A stretch of 53,331 nucleotides of DNA from Candidatus Agathobaculum pullicola (GTDB lineage: Bacteria > Bacillota > Clostridia > Oscillospirales > Butyricicoccaceae), in contig DXEF01000024.1 in assembly GCA_019115085.1 (NCBI GenBank), forward strand, positions 1 to 53,331. Direction: 5' to 3'. Below, in pieces: positions 14,397 through 22,516 of the stretch (the first letter of the stretch is position 1; each line of letters opens with the position of its first letter). The notes beneath the pieces are model-generated. The model saw only the letters and a list, made by a program, of their open reading frames with translations. It was not told the origin of the DNA and did no database searches. The position numbers and the translations under genes were made by a program.

Positions 14397-14849
14397 TTAT
14401 AGTGCAACCGGTGTGTCCAGCACCATCTGCCGGTAGGACAGCTCCTCAAACCCCAGCATGCGATAGAGCGCCGCGGCGCGGGGGTTGTTTTCGGTCACTT
14501 CCAGCCGGTAGCGGGCGGCGGTGTTGTATTTTTCATGTACCGCGGCAATTATTTTGCTGCCCACGCCTTTGCCGCGCAGCGTCTCGTCCACCATCAGCTC
14601 CTCCAGCCAGACACACAGACCGCCCGCCTCGTTCGACCACGTCAGCGCCAGCAGGCAGTAGGCCACCGGTCGACCGTCTTCCTCGGCAATCAGGCAGTCG
14701 GCATACGGACTGCCGTGCAGCAGCAGCTCAAAGGTGCGTTCCGCGTTCTGCGCGGGAATTTCGTGGCAGACGGCAGGCGAGTGGTAAAACGCATGCACGC
14801 TGCGGATAAAGTAATCGCGGTCGCTCGGTTGTATCGACCGGATAAGCAT
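14397..14849 (-). CDS. GNAT-family N-acetyltransferase
   Basis: This is a 150-residue GNAT protein with a clear CoA-binding motif, DETLRGKGVGSKIIAAVHEK (about 88-107), preceded by the WLEELMVDE strand. A C-terminal ENNPRAAALYRMLGFEE motif follows, so all core elements are present. ATG at 14849 is preceded by AGGAGGTTTTACT and is preferred to a longer in-frame start at 14900. The acceptor substrate is unknown. It appears to be a single-gene unit closed by the hairpin at 14361. Confidence 0.88.
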   Translation of the reverse strand: MLIRSIQPSDRDYFIRSVHAFYHSPAVCHEIPAQNAERTFELLLHGSPYADCLIAEEDGRPVAYCLLALTWSNEAGGLCVWLEELMVDETLRGKGVGSKIIAAVHEKYNTAARYRLEVTENNPRAAALYRMLGFEELSYRQMVLDTPVAL

Positions 14850-14928
14850 AGTAAAACCTCCTGTTCCCGCAAAAAGCACTGTAAAACGGTGTGAATCCAT
14901 GGTGTAGGAAGGACACGTTCCGTTCAGC

Positions 14929-15474
14929 TTATCCTACAAAGTGCAGCAGGGTTTCCACGTCCTTGCGCTTGGGGCAAATCGGCTGCTCTGCCGGATGACC
15001 AATGGCAATCAGCGCAGCGACCGTTTGCTCCTCGGGCAGCGCCAGCACACTGCGTACCTTGTTTTCGTCAAAAATACCCATGATGACCGTGCCCAGCCCC
15101 AACGCATGGGCCGCCAGACAGAAGGTTTGCGCAGCAACGCCCGTGTCAAACGATTGCCAGTGTGTGCCCTGTGCAGTGGAAAACGAGCCGTCTCGCTCAT
15201 AACCCGAACGGCCGGTCAGCGCGGTCAGAACAACCAGTGCCGGGGCGTGCGATGTCGTTTTCTGGTTGAATGTAAAATCCATCATACATTCATCTGCCAG
15301 TCGCTGCTTTTTCTGGGGATCTGTGACCACGGTATAGCGTGCGATTTGTGTGTTCTTCCAGCTCGGCGCATATGCCGCCGCTGCGACGATCTGCTCTATC
15401 AGCGCTCGCTCAATTGGTTGTTCAGTGAATTTGCGGACGCTGCGGCGCGTTTTGATACATTCCAATGCTTCCAT
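14929..15474 (-). CDS. Nitroreductase-family flavoprotein
   Basis: This is a 181-residue FMN-dependent nitroreductase. It opens with ALECIKTRRSVRKFTEQPI, the classic N-terminal motif, and has APSWKNTQ (about 36-43) and ALGLGTVIMGIFDE (about 130) for flavin and dimer contacts. The enzyme would reduce nitro compounds or quinones with NAD(P)H; the true substrate is unknown. ATG at 15474 follows AAGGGAG; an in-frame upstream start at 15537 lacks an RBS. Confidence 0.9.
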   Translation of the reverse strand: MEALECIKTRRSVRKFTEQPIERALIEQIVAAAAYAPSWKNTQIARYTVVTDPQKKQRLADECMMDFTFNQKTTSHAPALVVLTALTGRSGYERDGSFSTAQGTHWQSFDTGVAAQTFCLAAHALGLGTVIMGIFDENKVRSVLALPEEQTVAALIAIGHPAEQPICPKRKDVETLLHFVG

Positions 15475-15571
15475 ATGCGTTAACTCCCTTTGCAATTTGA
15501 ATGGTTTCATTGTAGCAAAAGCGCACCATATATGCAACCAAATATCACAAAAATACGACCTAGTTAAGCAG

Positions 15572-15985
15572 TTAATTCATGCGGTCTTCCAGCACTTTGA
15601 TGAAATACCGACGGGTACGTGGGCCGTCAAATTCACAGAAGTAGACGCCTTGCCATGTGCCGAGCAGCGGACGGCCGTCCTCAATCAGCACGGTCTGGCT
15701 GGCGCCGACGCAGCTTGCCCTCAGGTGCGCGGCCGAGTTGCCCTCCGCGTGGAGGAACTGCGGACGATCGGGGAATGCCGCTGCCCAGCCGAGCAGCAGG
15801 TCGTGCTGCACGTCCGGGTCGGCGTTTTCGTTTATGGTGATGCCGGCGGTCGTATGCGGGCAGTAGATGACCGCAAGGCCGCTCTGCACGCCGCTGTCGC
15901 CAATGACTTCCCGCAGGCTGGCGGTTACGTTACACATGCCCTCGCGGTCGGTGTGCAGGGTAAATTCCTTGGCTTTCATGCTCAT
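15572..15985 (-). CDS. YjbQ-family protein (UPF0047, secondary thiamine-phosphate synthase type)
   Basis: This is a 137-residue protein of the YjbQ/UPF0047 family with the conserved CPHTTAGITINENADPDV motif and the GTWQGVYFCEFDGPR strand near the C-terminus. Family members have weak thiamine-phosphate synthase activity in complementation tests, but their physiological role is debated. Its start codon overlaps the stop of the upstream HD gene by four bases (ATGA), indicating translational coupling as the last gene of the cca operon. Confidence 0.88.
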   Translation of the reverse strand: MSMKAKEFTLHTDREGMCNVTASLREVIGDSGVQSGLAVIYCPHTTAGITINENADPDVQHDLLLGWAAAFPDRPQFLHAEGNSAAHLRASCVGASQTVLIEDGRPLLGTWQGVYFCEFDGPRTRRYFIKVLEDRMN

Positions 15986-16551
15986 TCACTCCTGTTTTCA
16001 TGCAGATAGGTCGATTCCAGGTCGGATAGATGCAGCTTGACCGCAAGCGGATATTTCTCATACGCATGCGCCAGTGCAAAGCTGCCACCGCGCACCGAAT
16101 CGTCAAACCCGCCCATGTGCCAGCGCACCGCCATAGCCTCTTCGGTTTTCAGGCGCAGGAAACGCTCGATGAGATACACCGATTTTTCACCGTGGCCATA
16201 GGGGAACTGGTCGTCGATGGCATAAACCGGCACCTTTTCCCATTCGCCGTGGTCGTTCTTGCGGTTGCGCAGCTCGGTTTTGTAAAAGCCCGCTTTGCAC
16301 AGGTCGTGCAGGAGCGAAACAAGCGTAAAGCTCTCCAGATTGTCGGTTTCCGGATTGTAATGCTTGGAAATCAGCACGTTATAGACGTTGAGTGAGTGGT
16401 CGAGCAGACCGCCTTCGTAGGCCGCATGGAAGCGTGTGGACGCAGGCGCGGTGAAAAAGTCGGTCGACTCCATCCACGCGAGCAGCTTATCCGCGCCCGG
16501 TCGGTGGATATTTTTTTGATAGGTTTCGATAAACAGTTCTTTATTGGTCAT
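15982..16551 (-). CDS. HD-domain hydrolase in the cca operon
   Basis: This is a 189-residue protein with an HD core: His42 in RFHAAYEGGLLDHSLNVYNV, HD in LVSLLHDLCKAGFY (about 75-88), and later His residues in YGHGEKS and RWHMGG. It resembles clostridial HD hydrolases thought to act on nucleotides or nucleic acid ends. ATG at 16551 is chosen because MTNKELFIETY begins normally there and GGAACAAA precedes it; the gene overlaps the end of cca by 11 bp. Its position suggests a role tied to RNA or nucleotide housekeeping. Confidence 0.82.
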   Translation of the reverse strand: MTNKELFIETYQKNIHRPGADKLLAWMESTDFFTAPASTRFHAAYEGGLLDHSLNVYNVLISKHYNPETDNLESFTLVSLLHDLCKAGFYKTELRNRKNDHGEWEKVPVYAIDDQFPYGHGEKSVYLIERFLRLKTEEAMAVRWHMGGFDDSVRGGSFALAHAYEKYPLAVKLHLSDLESTYLHENRSE

Positions 16552-17878
16552 TTTGTTCCTCCATTCGGGCGCAGGTGTGTGCCAACAGCGCCTGCCGCGT
16601 GTTGTCCAGTGTGCCGTCCACCACGGCGTCGAGCAGGCTGTGCAGCATTGCACCGACTGCGGGGCCGCGCAGGCCGAGCGCGGTCATATCGTTTCCGTTT
16701 ACCGCCAGCTGCCGCAGCGACAGACAGGCGTCCTGCGCGAGCGCGGTATTCATCCGCCGCTCGGTTTCCCATAGCGCCGCGACGTTTTCCGGGTGTGTCC
16801 CCTGTCCGACCGCATCGCCCTTCTTAATTGCCAGCAGGTCGCGGAAACGAGCCTGACCGATTTGTACCAGACGGCGGCGCACCAGCTTGTCACTGTCGCC
16901 CAGCGGGCGGTCGTGCTGCTCGACCAGCAGCAGGATACGTGTCGTTTGCTCACTGGAAAAGCGCAGACGGCGCATAAGCGATGCCGCGATATCGCGGCTG
17001 ACCCTTGGGTGGCCGTAAAAATGGCCGACGCCGTTTTCATCCACGGTTTTGCAGGCGGGCTTGCCGCAGTCGTGCAGCAGCATTGCCCAACGCAAACAGG
17101 GTTCGGCGGGCACCTGCCCGACCGCGCGGGCGCTGTGCTCCCAGACGTCATATAGGTGATAGGGGTTTTGTTGTGCGCAGCCCACCATAGGGGAAAACTC
17201 GGGCAGCACTGCGGTCAAAATGTCGGGAAAATCCCGCAGTGCGTGTATCACAAACCGGCCGCACAGCATGCCGGTCAGCTCTTCGCGGATGCGCTCGGCT
17301 GCAACACAGGCCAATTGCCCGACCTGCCGCCGCATGGCAGCCGCGGTTTGCGTCTCCACCGCAAAGCCCAGCTGCGACGCAAAGCGTACGCCGCGCAGGA
17401 TGCGCAGCGCGTCCTCCTGAAAGCGGGCATCCGGATCGCCCACCGCGCGCAGTACGCCGCTCTGTAAATCGTCCCGCCCGCCAAACGGGTCGCACAGGCC
17501 GCGCTTCGGGTGCCATGCCATCGCGCCGACGGTGAAATCCCGCCGCGCAAGGTCGGCAGTCACGTCGGGCACAAAGCGCACCCCGTCCGGATGCCGTCCG
17601 TCCGAATAGCTGCCGTCCGCGCGAAAGGTGGTGATTTCCAGCGGCCCTGCATCGGTCAGTATGGTCAGCGTGCCGTGCTTTAGACCGGTTTCGAGCACCC
17701 GCTCGCCTGCGAATACTGCCTGCATTTGGGCAGGTTTGGCGGCGGTACATAAATCCCAGTCGTGCGGCGCCGCGCCGCGCAGACTGTCGCGCACGCAGCC
17801 GCCAACCGCCCATGTCTCATATCCTGCATTCTCCAGCTGCGCGATGGCGCGCGCAGCATGCGCAGGCAGGGAGATCAC
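16541..17878 (-). CDS. cca: CCA-adding tRNA nucleotidyltransferase
   Basis: This is a 445-residue enzyme that adds or repairs the 3' CCA of tRNAs using CTP and ATP. The N-terminal nucleotidyltransferase domain shows AVGGCVRDSLRGAAPHDWDL (about 24-43, with the DxD metal site) and the RRDFTVGAMAW segment. The RNA-binding head has RFASQLGFAVE and ERIREEL. The C-terminal part carries an HD module (LLHDCGKPACKT), the class II bacterial arrangement. It overlaps DUF896 upstream (4 bp) and HD downstream (11 bp), giving a compact DUF896-cca-HD-YjbQ operon. Confidence 0.95.
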   Translation of the reverse strand: MISLPAHAARAIAQLENAGYETWAVGGCVRDSLRGAAPHDWDLCTAAKPAQMQAVFAGERVLETGLKHGTLTILTDAGPLEITTFRADGSYSDGRHPDGVRFVPDVTADLARRDFTVGAMAWHPKRGLCDPFGGRDDLQSGVLRAVGDPDARFQEDALRILRGVRFASQLGFAVETQTAAAMRRQVGQLACVAAERIREELTGMLCGRFVIHALRDFPDILTAVLPEFSPMVGCAQQNPYHLYDVWEHSARAVGQVPAEPCLRWAMLLHDCGKPACKTVDENGVGHFYGHPRVSRDIAASLMRRLRFSSEQTTRILLLVEQHDRPLGDSDKLVRRRLVQIGQARFRDLLAIKKGDAVGQGTHPENVAALWETERRMNTALAQDACLSLRQLAVNGNDMTALGLRGPAVGAMLHSLLDAVVDGTLDNTRQALLAHTCARMEEQNDQ

Positions 17879-18087
17879 GAGCCGCCCCTTTTCTGTCGCA
17901 GCTTATAGGAGGTGCCGTCCGGGTTGAGAACCACCGTGTTATCCAGCTGCGCTTTGAGACTTTGGCGGAAGCCCGCGACATATTCCGCGCGCAGTGCCTG
18001 CTGCTCGGCTTTTTCCGCCTCCGTCAGTCCTTCGGCTTTGGCTTTTTTGGCAAGCGCGTTGATGCGCGCGATTTTCTCATCGGTCAT
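17875..18087 (-). CDS. DUF896-family (YnzC-like) small protein
   Basis: This is a 70-residue protein with the DUF896 pattern: an N-terminal helical hairpin (ARINALAKKAKAEGLTEAEK) followed by the conserved FRQSLKAQLDNTVVL segment. Family members are cytoplasmic and of uncertain function; in Bacillus a relative belongs to the SOS operon, but no LexA box is visible here. It is the first gene of the cca operon, with a promoter about 35 bp upstream. Confidence 0.88.
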   Translation of the reverse strand: MTDEKIARINALAKKAKAEGLTEAEKAEQQALRAEYVAGFRQSLKAQLDNTVVLNPDGTSYKLRQKRGGS

Positions 18088-18122
18088 AACCGTATTCCTC
18101 CGTCAGATTTGAATATGCCTTT

Positions 18123-18151
18123 ATTATAGCAAACGGCGTGCGCAAAGTCGA
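18123..18151 (-). promoter_or_regulatory. Promoter of the DUF896-cca operon
   Basis: On the minus strand TCGACT (plus 18146-18151) and TATAAT (plus 18123-18128) are 17 bp apart. The -10 is perfect and the -35 weak. Confidence 0.6.
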
Positions 18152-18168
18152 GCAAAGGATGTGCATGC

Positions 18169-18208
18169 TTGACCGGCTTTTCCTGGCGTGATACAATATC
18201 CTTGTATC
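18169..18208 (+). promoter_or_regulatory. metY promoter with GATACAA palindrome
   Basis: TTGACC (18169-18174) and TACAAT (18192-18197) with a 17-bp spacer form the promoter. The -10 is embedded in GATACAA-5-TTGTATC (18190-18208), a perfect 7-bp inverted repeat covering the start region. It is a strong operator candidate, for example for an Rrf2/CymR-type sulfur regulator. Confidence 0.7.
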
Positions 18209-18235
18209 AAAAATCCCTGCAAAGGAGTTTTATAG

Positions 18236-19504
18236 ATGAAGATTGAAACCAAATGCCTGCATGAAGGCTACAAGCCTGAAAACGGCGGTCCGGGCGTGAT
18301 GCCCATTGTCCAGTCTACTACCTATCGCTTCGACTCGACCGCACACATTGCGGGCCTGTTCGATATGCCGACCGAGTTTATGTACTCGCGTTTTGCCAAC
18401 CCGACCTGCGACGCGGTGGAGAAGAAAATCGCCTCGCTGGAAGGCGGCGCGGCTGCAATGCTGACCTCGTCCGGTCAGGCGGCCAGCCTGCTGTCCATCC
18501 TCAATATTTGCTCCGCGGGCGACAGCTTTATCGCGGTTTCCACCATCTACGGCGGCACGATTAACCTGTTTGGCGTAACGCTCAAAAAATTCGGCATCGA
18601 GTGCATCTGGGCGGACGCGGAAGCCTCTGAGGAGGAGATTCAGAAGCTATTCAAGGATAATACCAAGGCGGTGTTTGGTGAAACGCTGGCAAATCCGGCG
18701 CTGACCGTACTTGATATTGAAAAATGGGCGAACATAGCGCACAAAAACAATGTGCCGCTGATTGTGGACAATACGTTTGCCACCCCAATTCTGTGCCGCC
18801 CGATTGAGTGGGGCGCGGATATCGTCATCCATTCCACCACCAAGTACATGGACGGACACGCTGTGCAGGGCGGCGGCGTAATTGTGGACAGCGGCAAGTT
18901 CGACTGGGCGGCTTCGGGCAAGTTTCCGGATTTTACCGAGCCGGATGAAAGCTACCACGGCGTTGTTTATACCCGCGATTTCGGCAATGTGGCCTATATC
19001 ATCAAGGCGCGTATGCAGCTCATGCGCGATTTTGGCTGCTATCCGGCGGCGCACTCCGCATTCCTGCTCAATCTGGGTCTGGAGACGCTGCCCGTGCGCA
19101 TGAAGCAGTACTGCGAGAACGCGCTGACGGTCGCAAAGCATCTGGAAAAGTCGGATAAGGTTCTCTCGGTTCGTTATCCTGCGCTGCGGGGCAACGAGCA
19201 TTACGAGCGCGCACAGAAGTATCTGCCGCTCGGTACCTCGGGCGTGATGAGCATCGACATCAAGGGCGGTCGTACGCCCGCGATGCAGTTCATGGACAGC
19301 GTAAAGCTCGCCTGCAACGAGGTGCATGTTGCGGATATCCGCACTTGTGTGTTGCATCCGGCCTCGGAAACTCATCGCCAGCTGACCGACGAGCAGTTGG
19401 TCGCCGCGGGTATCGAGCCAGGTCTGGTGCGTCTGTCTGTCGGTCTGGAGAACGTCGAGGATATCATCGCCGACGTTGATCAGGCGCTAGCGCAATTGGA
19501 CTGA
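18236..19504 (+). CDS. metY: O-acetylhomoserine sulfhydrylase (Cys/Met metabolism PLP enzyme)
   Basis: This is a 422-residue PLP-dependent enzyme of the Cys/Met metabolism family. The PLP lysine lies in VIHSTTKYMDGHAVQGGG (about 200-217), with SSGQAASLLSI and the YSRFANPTCDAVE signature upstream. The length, above 400 residues with an insertion (FPDFTEPDESYHGVVY), matches O-acetylhomoserine sulfhydrylases rather than cystathionine gamma-synthases. It would make homocysteine or methionine precursors from O-acetylhomoserine and sulfide or methanethiol. AAAGGAG precedes the ATG. Methionine gamma-lyase is the main alternative. Confidence 0.85.
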   Translation: MKIETKCLHEGYKPENGGPGVMPIVQSTTYRFDSTAHIAGLFDMPTEFMYSRFANPTCDAVEKKIASLEGGAAAMLTSSGQAASLLSILNICSAGDSFIAVSTIYGGTINLFGVTLKKFGIECIWADAEASEEEIQKLFKDNTKAVFGETLANPALTVLDIEKWANIAHKNNVPLIVDNTFATPILCRPIEWGADIVIHSTTKYMDGHAVQGGGVIVDSGKFDWAASGKFPDFTEPDESYHGVVYTRDFGNVAYIIKARMQLMRDFGCYPAAHSAFLLNLGLETLPVRMKQYCENALTVAKHLEKSDKVLSVRYPALRGNEHYERAQKYLPLGTSGVMSIDIKGGRTPAMQFMDSVKLACNEVHVADIRTCVLHPASETHRQLTDEQLVAAGIEPGLVRLSVGLENVEDIIADVDQALAQLD

Positions 19505-19538
19505 GCGCAAGCGTTCGGATATTAGGATACACAAAAAG

Positions 19539-19569
19539 CAGGTCGCGTTTTGCGGCCTGTTTTTTTTAT
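19539..19569 (+). terminator. Terminator of metY
   Basis: CAGGTCGC-GTTTT-GCGGCCTG stem-loop (one G-U pair) followed by eight or more T. Confidence 0.9.
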
Positions 19570-19828
19570 GGCAGCGCATCCTTCTGAAAACCTTAGCGGC
19601 TCAAGCGCGCACGAAGATAGGGATAGTGGGAAAATTCATAGACATTTACTCGAATATATGATATACTGGCGCTGCTGGATAGATTCTGGCTAGCGATAAA
19701 AAACTGAGCGAATTAATGATAATTTATATCAAATAAAAAAACATATTAAATTTCATAAAATACTATTGACAATTTCGCGGAACAATACTATACTAAAGAT
19801 GTTCCAATTAGAGAAAGGAAGGAACGGC
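19570..19828 (+). promoter_or_regulatory. AT-rich intergenic region with the Rrf2/rubrerythrin promoter
   Basis: No gene is seen in this 259-bp AT-rich stretch. A perfect TTGACA (19766-19771) and TATACT (19789-19794) with 17-bp spacing stand before the Rrf2 gene. GGAACA (19779-19784) and TGTTCC (19800-19805) form an inverted repeat around the -10, probably the operator. A second promoter-like pair, TAGACA (19639-19644) and TATACT (19662-19667), lies farther upstream with nothing obvious to transcribe. Confidence 0.75.
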
Positions 19829-20239
19829 TTGAGAATCACACATGAAGCGGATTATGCAATTCGCGTGACCTATTGCCTGGCGATGGCAGGGGATAAGCAG
19901 TGTGCGAAAGATGTGGCAGAGTCGGCGGGTGTAACGCTGCGCTTTGCGCTTAAGATTTTGCGCAAGTTGACCCAGTCCGGTATCACCAAGTCCTATAAGG
20001 GCGTGGCAGGCGGGTACGAACTCAATCGGCAGCCTTCTGAAATCTCTCTTGGTGAGATCATTGAATGTATTGATGGGCCGATTGCAATCAACCATTGCTT
20101 GGCTAATGAATTTCAATGTACCCGTGTAGGCAACCGGAAGGAATGCGATTTTCATCGTGTGTTCTCCGAGATTAATCGGTCTCTGCGAGAACAGCTTTGT
20201 TCCATTACGATGGATCGTTTTCTTCCGTCCCCAAAATAA
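19829..20239 (+). CDS. Rrf2-family transcriptional regulator
   Basis: This is a 136-residue Rrf2/IscR-type regulator with the family opening LRITHEADYAIRVTYCLA, a winged-helix core (CAKDVAESAGVTLRFALKIL) and the wing SYKGVAGGYEL. Cys residues toward the C-terminus (HCLANEFQC and KECDFH) could ligate an Fe-S cluster as in IscR/NsrR. The start is TTG at 19829 after AAGGAAGG; an upstream in-frame ATG overlaps the promoter. It lies 33 bp ahead of a rubrerythrin gene, so an oxygen/peroxide/NO sensor role is likely. Confidence 0.87.
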   Translation: MRITHEADYAIRVTYCLAMAGDKQCAKDVAESAGVTLRFALKILRKLTQSGITKSYKGVAGGYELNRQPSEISLGEIIECIDGPIAINHCLANEFQCTRVGNRKECDFHRVFSEINRSLREQLCSITMDRFLPSPK

Positions 20240-20272
20240 AATCATTAAAAAGGATATTAGGAGGAAAAAATC

Positions 20273-20815
20273 ATGAAGAAGTTTGTTTGTACCGTATGTG
20301 GTTATGTTTGCGAAGGCGAAGCAGCTCCGGCTGAGTGCCCGGTTTGCCATGCTCCGGCTGAGAAGTTCAAGGAGCAGTCCGGTGAGAAGACCTGGGCGGC
20401 TGAGCACGTTGTTGGCGTAGCACAGGGCGCTCCGGAAGACATCATGAAGGATCTGCGTGCAAACTTCGAGGGCGAGTGCACTGAGGTTGGCATGTATCTG
20501 GCAATGGCTCGCGTTGCACACCGCGAGGGCTATCCGGAAATCGGCCTGTACTGGGAGAAGGCTGCTTACGAGGAAGCAGAGCATGCCTCTAAGTTTGCGG
20601 AACTGCTGGGCGAAGTCGTAACCGACTCCACCAAGAAGAACCTCGAGATGCGTGTTGAGGCTGAGAACGGCGCTACCGCTGGCAAGTTCGATCTGGCTAA
20701 GCGTGCAAAGGCTGCGAACCTCGATGCAATCCATGATACTGTACATGAGATGGCTCGCGACGAGGCCCGTCACGGCAAGGCTTTCGAGGGCCTGCTGCAG
20801 CGCTACTTCGGCTAA
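20273..20815 (+). CDS. Reverse rubrerythrin (NADH peroxidase component)
   Basis: This is a 180-residue diiron peroxidase of the reverse type: the rubredoxin domain is N-terminal (Cys6, Cys9, Cys22 and Cys25 in VCTVCGY and CPVCHAP) and the ferritin-like diiron domain follows. Its glutamates are visible in [28 protein letters not shown] and [13 protein letters not shown]. Such proteins reduce hydrogen peroxide and protect anaerobes from oxygen. AGGAGG precedes the ATG. The codon pattern looks like that of a highly expressed gene. It is probably cotranscribed with the Rrf2 regulator. Confidence 0.93.
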   Translation: MKKFVCTVCGYVCEGEAAPAECPVCHAPAEKFKEQSGEKTWAAEHVVGVAQGAPEDIMKDLRANFEGECTEVGMYLAMARVAHREGYPEIGLYWEKAAYEEAEHASKFAELLGEVVTDSTKKNLEMRVEAENGATAGKFDLAKRAKAANLDAIHDTVHEMARDEARHGKAFEGLLQRYFG

Positions 20816-20825
20816 GGAAGCTATC

Positions 20826-20855
20826 AGGAGGGAACCGGATTCGGTTCCCTCTTTT
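20826..20855 (+). terminator. Terminator of the rubrerythrin gene
   Basis: GAGGGAACC and GGTTCCCTC form the stem around GGATTC, followed by TTTTT. Confidence 0.92.
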
Positions 20856-20868
20856 TATGCGAATGGTG

Positions 20869-20901
20869 CAAAAAGCGGTCTGTTGCAGACCGCTTTTTTG
20901 T
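20869..20901 (-). terminator. Terminator of the DUF4364-lrgAB operon
   Basis: AAAAGCGGTCTG and CAGACCGCTTTT form a stem with a short TTG loop and T/A runs on both sides. It lies immediately after the leftward lrgB stop codon. Confidence 0.88.
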
Positions 20902-20902
20902 T

Positions 20903-21595
20903 TTATCCGAATAATACCGAACCAATCGACACAAGCAGTGCAGTCAGCAGACCAGCCACACCAATGGCAAGACCGCTCATTGCACCTTCGGTTTCGCCCA
21001 GTTCAATGGCACGCGAAGTGCCGACCGCATGGGCAGCGGTACCGATGGATAGGCCCATTTGTACAGCGTTGCGCACACCGATACACTTGAGAAAGGTAGG
21101 TAACAGGATGGCGCCCACGATACCGGTGAATACCACGGCAATCGCGGTGATTGGCGCCAAACCACCCAGCATTTCGGATAGAGCCACGCCAATCGGCGTG
21201 GTGACCGATTTGGGAACCAGCGAACGGGTTGTCGCGTCGGACAGACCGAACAGACGGCAGAACAACAGCACGCTCACGATGGATGTCAGCGAACCGACTA
21301 AAGCACCGGCAAGGATGGGAACCAGGTTCTTTTTCAGAACATCCAGCTTGCGGTAAATCGGCACGGCGAGCGCCACGGTCGCCGGGGTCAGGAAAAAGGA
21401 GATAAGTTGGCCGGCGTTCTCGTAGGTCTGGTAGGTGGTGCCGGTCACGACCAGCAGCGCCCCCACCAGTATGGCGGAAATCAGCAGCGGATTGCACAGC
21501 GGTGAGCCGGTTTTCTGCTGGATTTTAACGCCCAGCGCATAGCAGCCGATGGATAATGCCATCCAGAAGGTGGAGGAGGAAAACAGATCAGTCAT
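20903..21595 (-). CDS. lrgB: LrgB/CidB-family membrane protein
   Basis: This is a 230-residue polytopic membrane protein of the LrgB family, with about 6-8 helices and the family segments LSFFLTPATVALAVPIYRKL and LVPKSVTTPIGVALSE. In staphylococci LrgAB opposes holin-like CidAB in controlling murein hydrolase activity. Related plant and bacterial pairs move small organic acids such as glycolate or pyruvate, so an organic-acid transport role is an alternative. ATG at 21595 is chosen over 21619; it overlaps the end of lrgA by 8 bp. Confidence 0.9.
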   Translation of the reverse strand: MTDLFSSSTFWMALSIGCYALGVKIQQKTGSPLCNPLLISAILVGALLVVTGTTYQTYENAGQLISFFLTPATVALAVPIYRKLDVLKKNLVPILAGALVGSLTSIVSVLLFCRLFGLSDATTRSLVPKSVTTPIGVALSEMLGGLAPITAIAVVFTGIVGAILLPTFLKCIGVRNAVQMGLSIGTAAHAVGTSRAIELGETEGAMSGLAIGVAGLLTALLVSIGSVLFG

Positions 21596-21965
21596 GGTCA
21601 AACGCCTCCTCGCCCTCACGGTGCTGCAAACGGAACACGATGTGTACGGTGAGCGCAGTGGCCGCGGCAGTGCACAGCGTGGTCAACACGCACACCGCAA
21701 GCATCGCCAAAATTTCGCTCTTGATCTGCGCGAAAATTTCCAGCACACCCAAACAGGCGGGCAGGAAGAAAAACGCCATGTTTTGCAGCAGAAAATCCGC
21801 GGAATGCTCGACATGGTCCATACGGACCGGGCCGAAAATCAATAGCAGAAGCAGCAGTGTCAGGCCAAGCACATTGCCGGGCAGCGCGCCGTGCAGCAGG
21901 ATGGATAGCGCGTCGCCTGCGACGCAGCAGGCGATTAGAACGCCCAGTTGCCGAATGTAGTTCAA
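21588..21965 (-). CDS. lrgA: LrgA/CidA-family holin-like membrane protein
   Basis: This is a 125-residue protein with four membrane helices. It carries the family motifs ALPGNVLGLTLLLLLLIFG and VEHSADFLLQNMAFFFLPA and a charged C-terminal tail. It is the partner of LrgB. Its ATG overlaps the stop of the upstream DUF4364 gene (21962-21965), so the three genes are translationally coupled. Confidence 0.9.
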   Translation of the reverse strand: MNYIRQLGVLIACCVAGDALSILLHGALPGNVLGLTLLLLLLIFGPVRMDHVEHSADFLLQNMAFFFLPACLGVLEIFAQIKSEILAMLAVCVLTTLCTAAATALTVHIVFRLQHREGEEAFDHD

Positions 21966-22516
21966 GGGGTTTCGTCTTCTTTCTCGGTTTCGTAGTCTGC
22001 GGTCATGGCGCCCAGCAGGGTCTGGTAGATCGCCTCCGCGTTGGTTTTGAAGGTGCGCTCAAGCATCGCGGCCTGTCCGCGGCTGACCACATCCATCTCA
22101 ATAGCGAACACCTGCTCCATTTCCATGCGAATGGTCAGGTCGTTTACGGCGCGCTCGGTCACCGTTGTATGAATCGCGGCATCCCGGCGGATTTGACGCA
22201 CGACACGCAGCGCCGAGCGCTGTGCGGCTTCGCGCACCGGATAGGGAAGCTGCTTTTCAAACACGCGGATGGCCTCACGGCCCTTGTCAGTAATGTGGTA
22301 GGCGGGTTCCCCGTCGCCGGGAACTTCTTCGATGTGGCCGGTCGGCACCATCTCGTAGAAGGCTTCACTTAGCTCAAAATAGCCGAAGCCCTCGTCGCAC
22401 CAGGTCGTCAGGTCCACGACCGTGCTGAAGCTGACCGGAAAGGGCAGCAGATCCATGGCAAACAGAATGAGAAATTTGATGTCCTCTTTGGAATGGATAA
22501 AGCCGTGACGGACCAT
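21962..22516 (-). CDS. DUF4364-family predicted winged-helix protein
   Basis: This is a 184-residue protein of the DUF4364 family, which is common in Clostridia. An N-terminal winged-helix-like region (KEDIKFLILFAMDLLPFPVS, about 8-27) is followed by AYHITDKGREAIRVFEKQLP (about 80-99, the wing) and a charged C-terminal half. ATG at 22516 follows GGAGGCTTGCGC; the frame extends upstream to 22600 without an RBS. It heads the lrgAB operon and may regulate it, although no operator is evident. Confidence 0.8.
   Translation of the reverse strand: MVRHGFIHSKEDIKFLILFAMDLLPFPVSFSTVVDLTTWCDEGFGYFELSEAFYEMVPTGHIEEVPGDGEPAYHITDKGREAIRVFEKQLPYPVREAAQRSALRVVRQIRRDAAIHTTVTERAVNDLTIRMEMEQVFAIEMDVVSRGQAAMLERTFKTNAEAIYQTLLGAMTADYETEKEDETP

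Noticed and set aside
18088-18235. A SAM riboswitch or T-box before metY
   Set aside because: The leader from the predicted start to the ATG is only about 30 nt; the region holds two divergent promoters and a palindrome instead.
19639-19667. A second promoter (TAGACA-17-TATACT) driving a small RNA upstream of the Rrf2 gene
   Set aside because: No terminator or structure follows before the main promoter, so there is too little to call an RNA gene.
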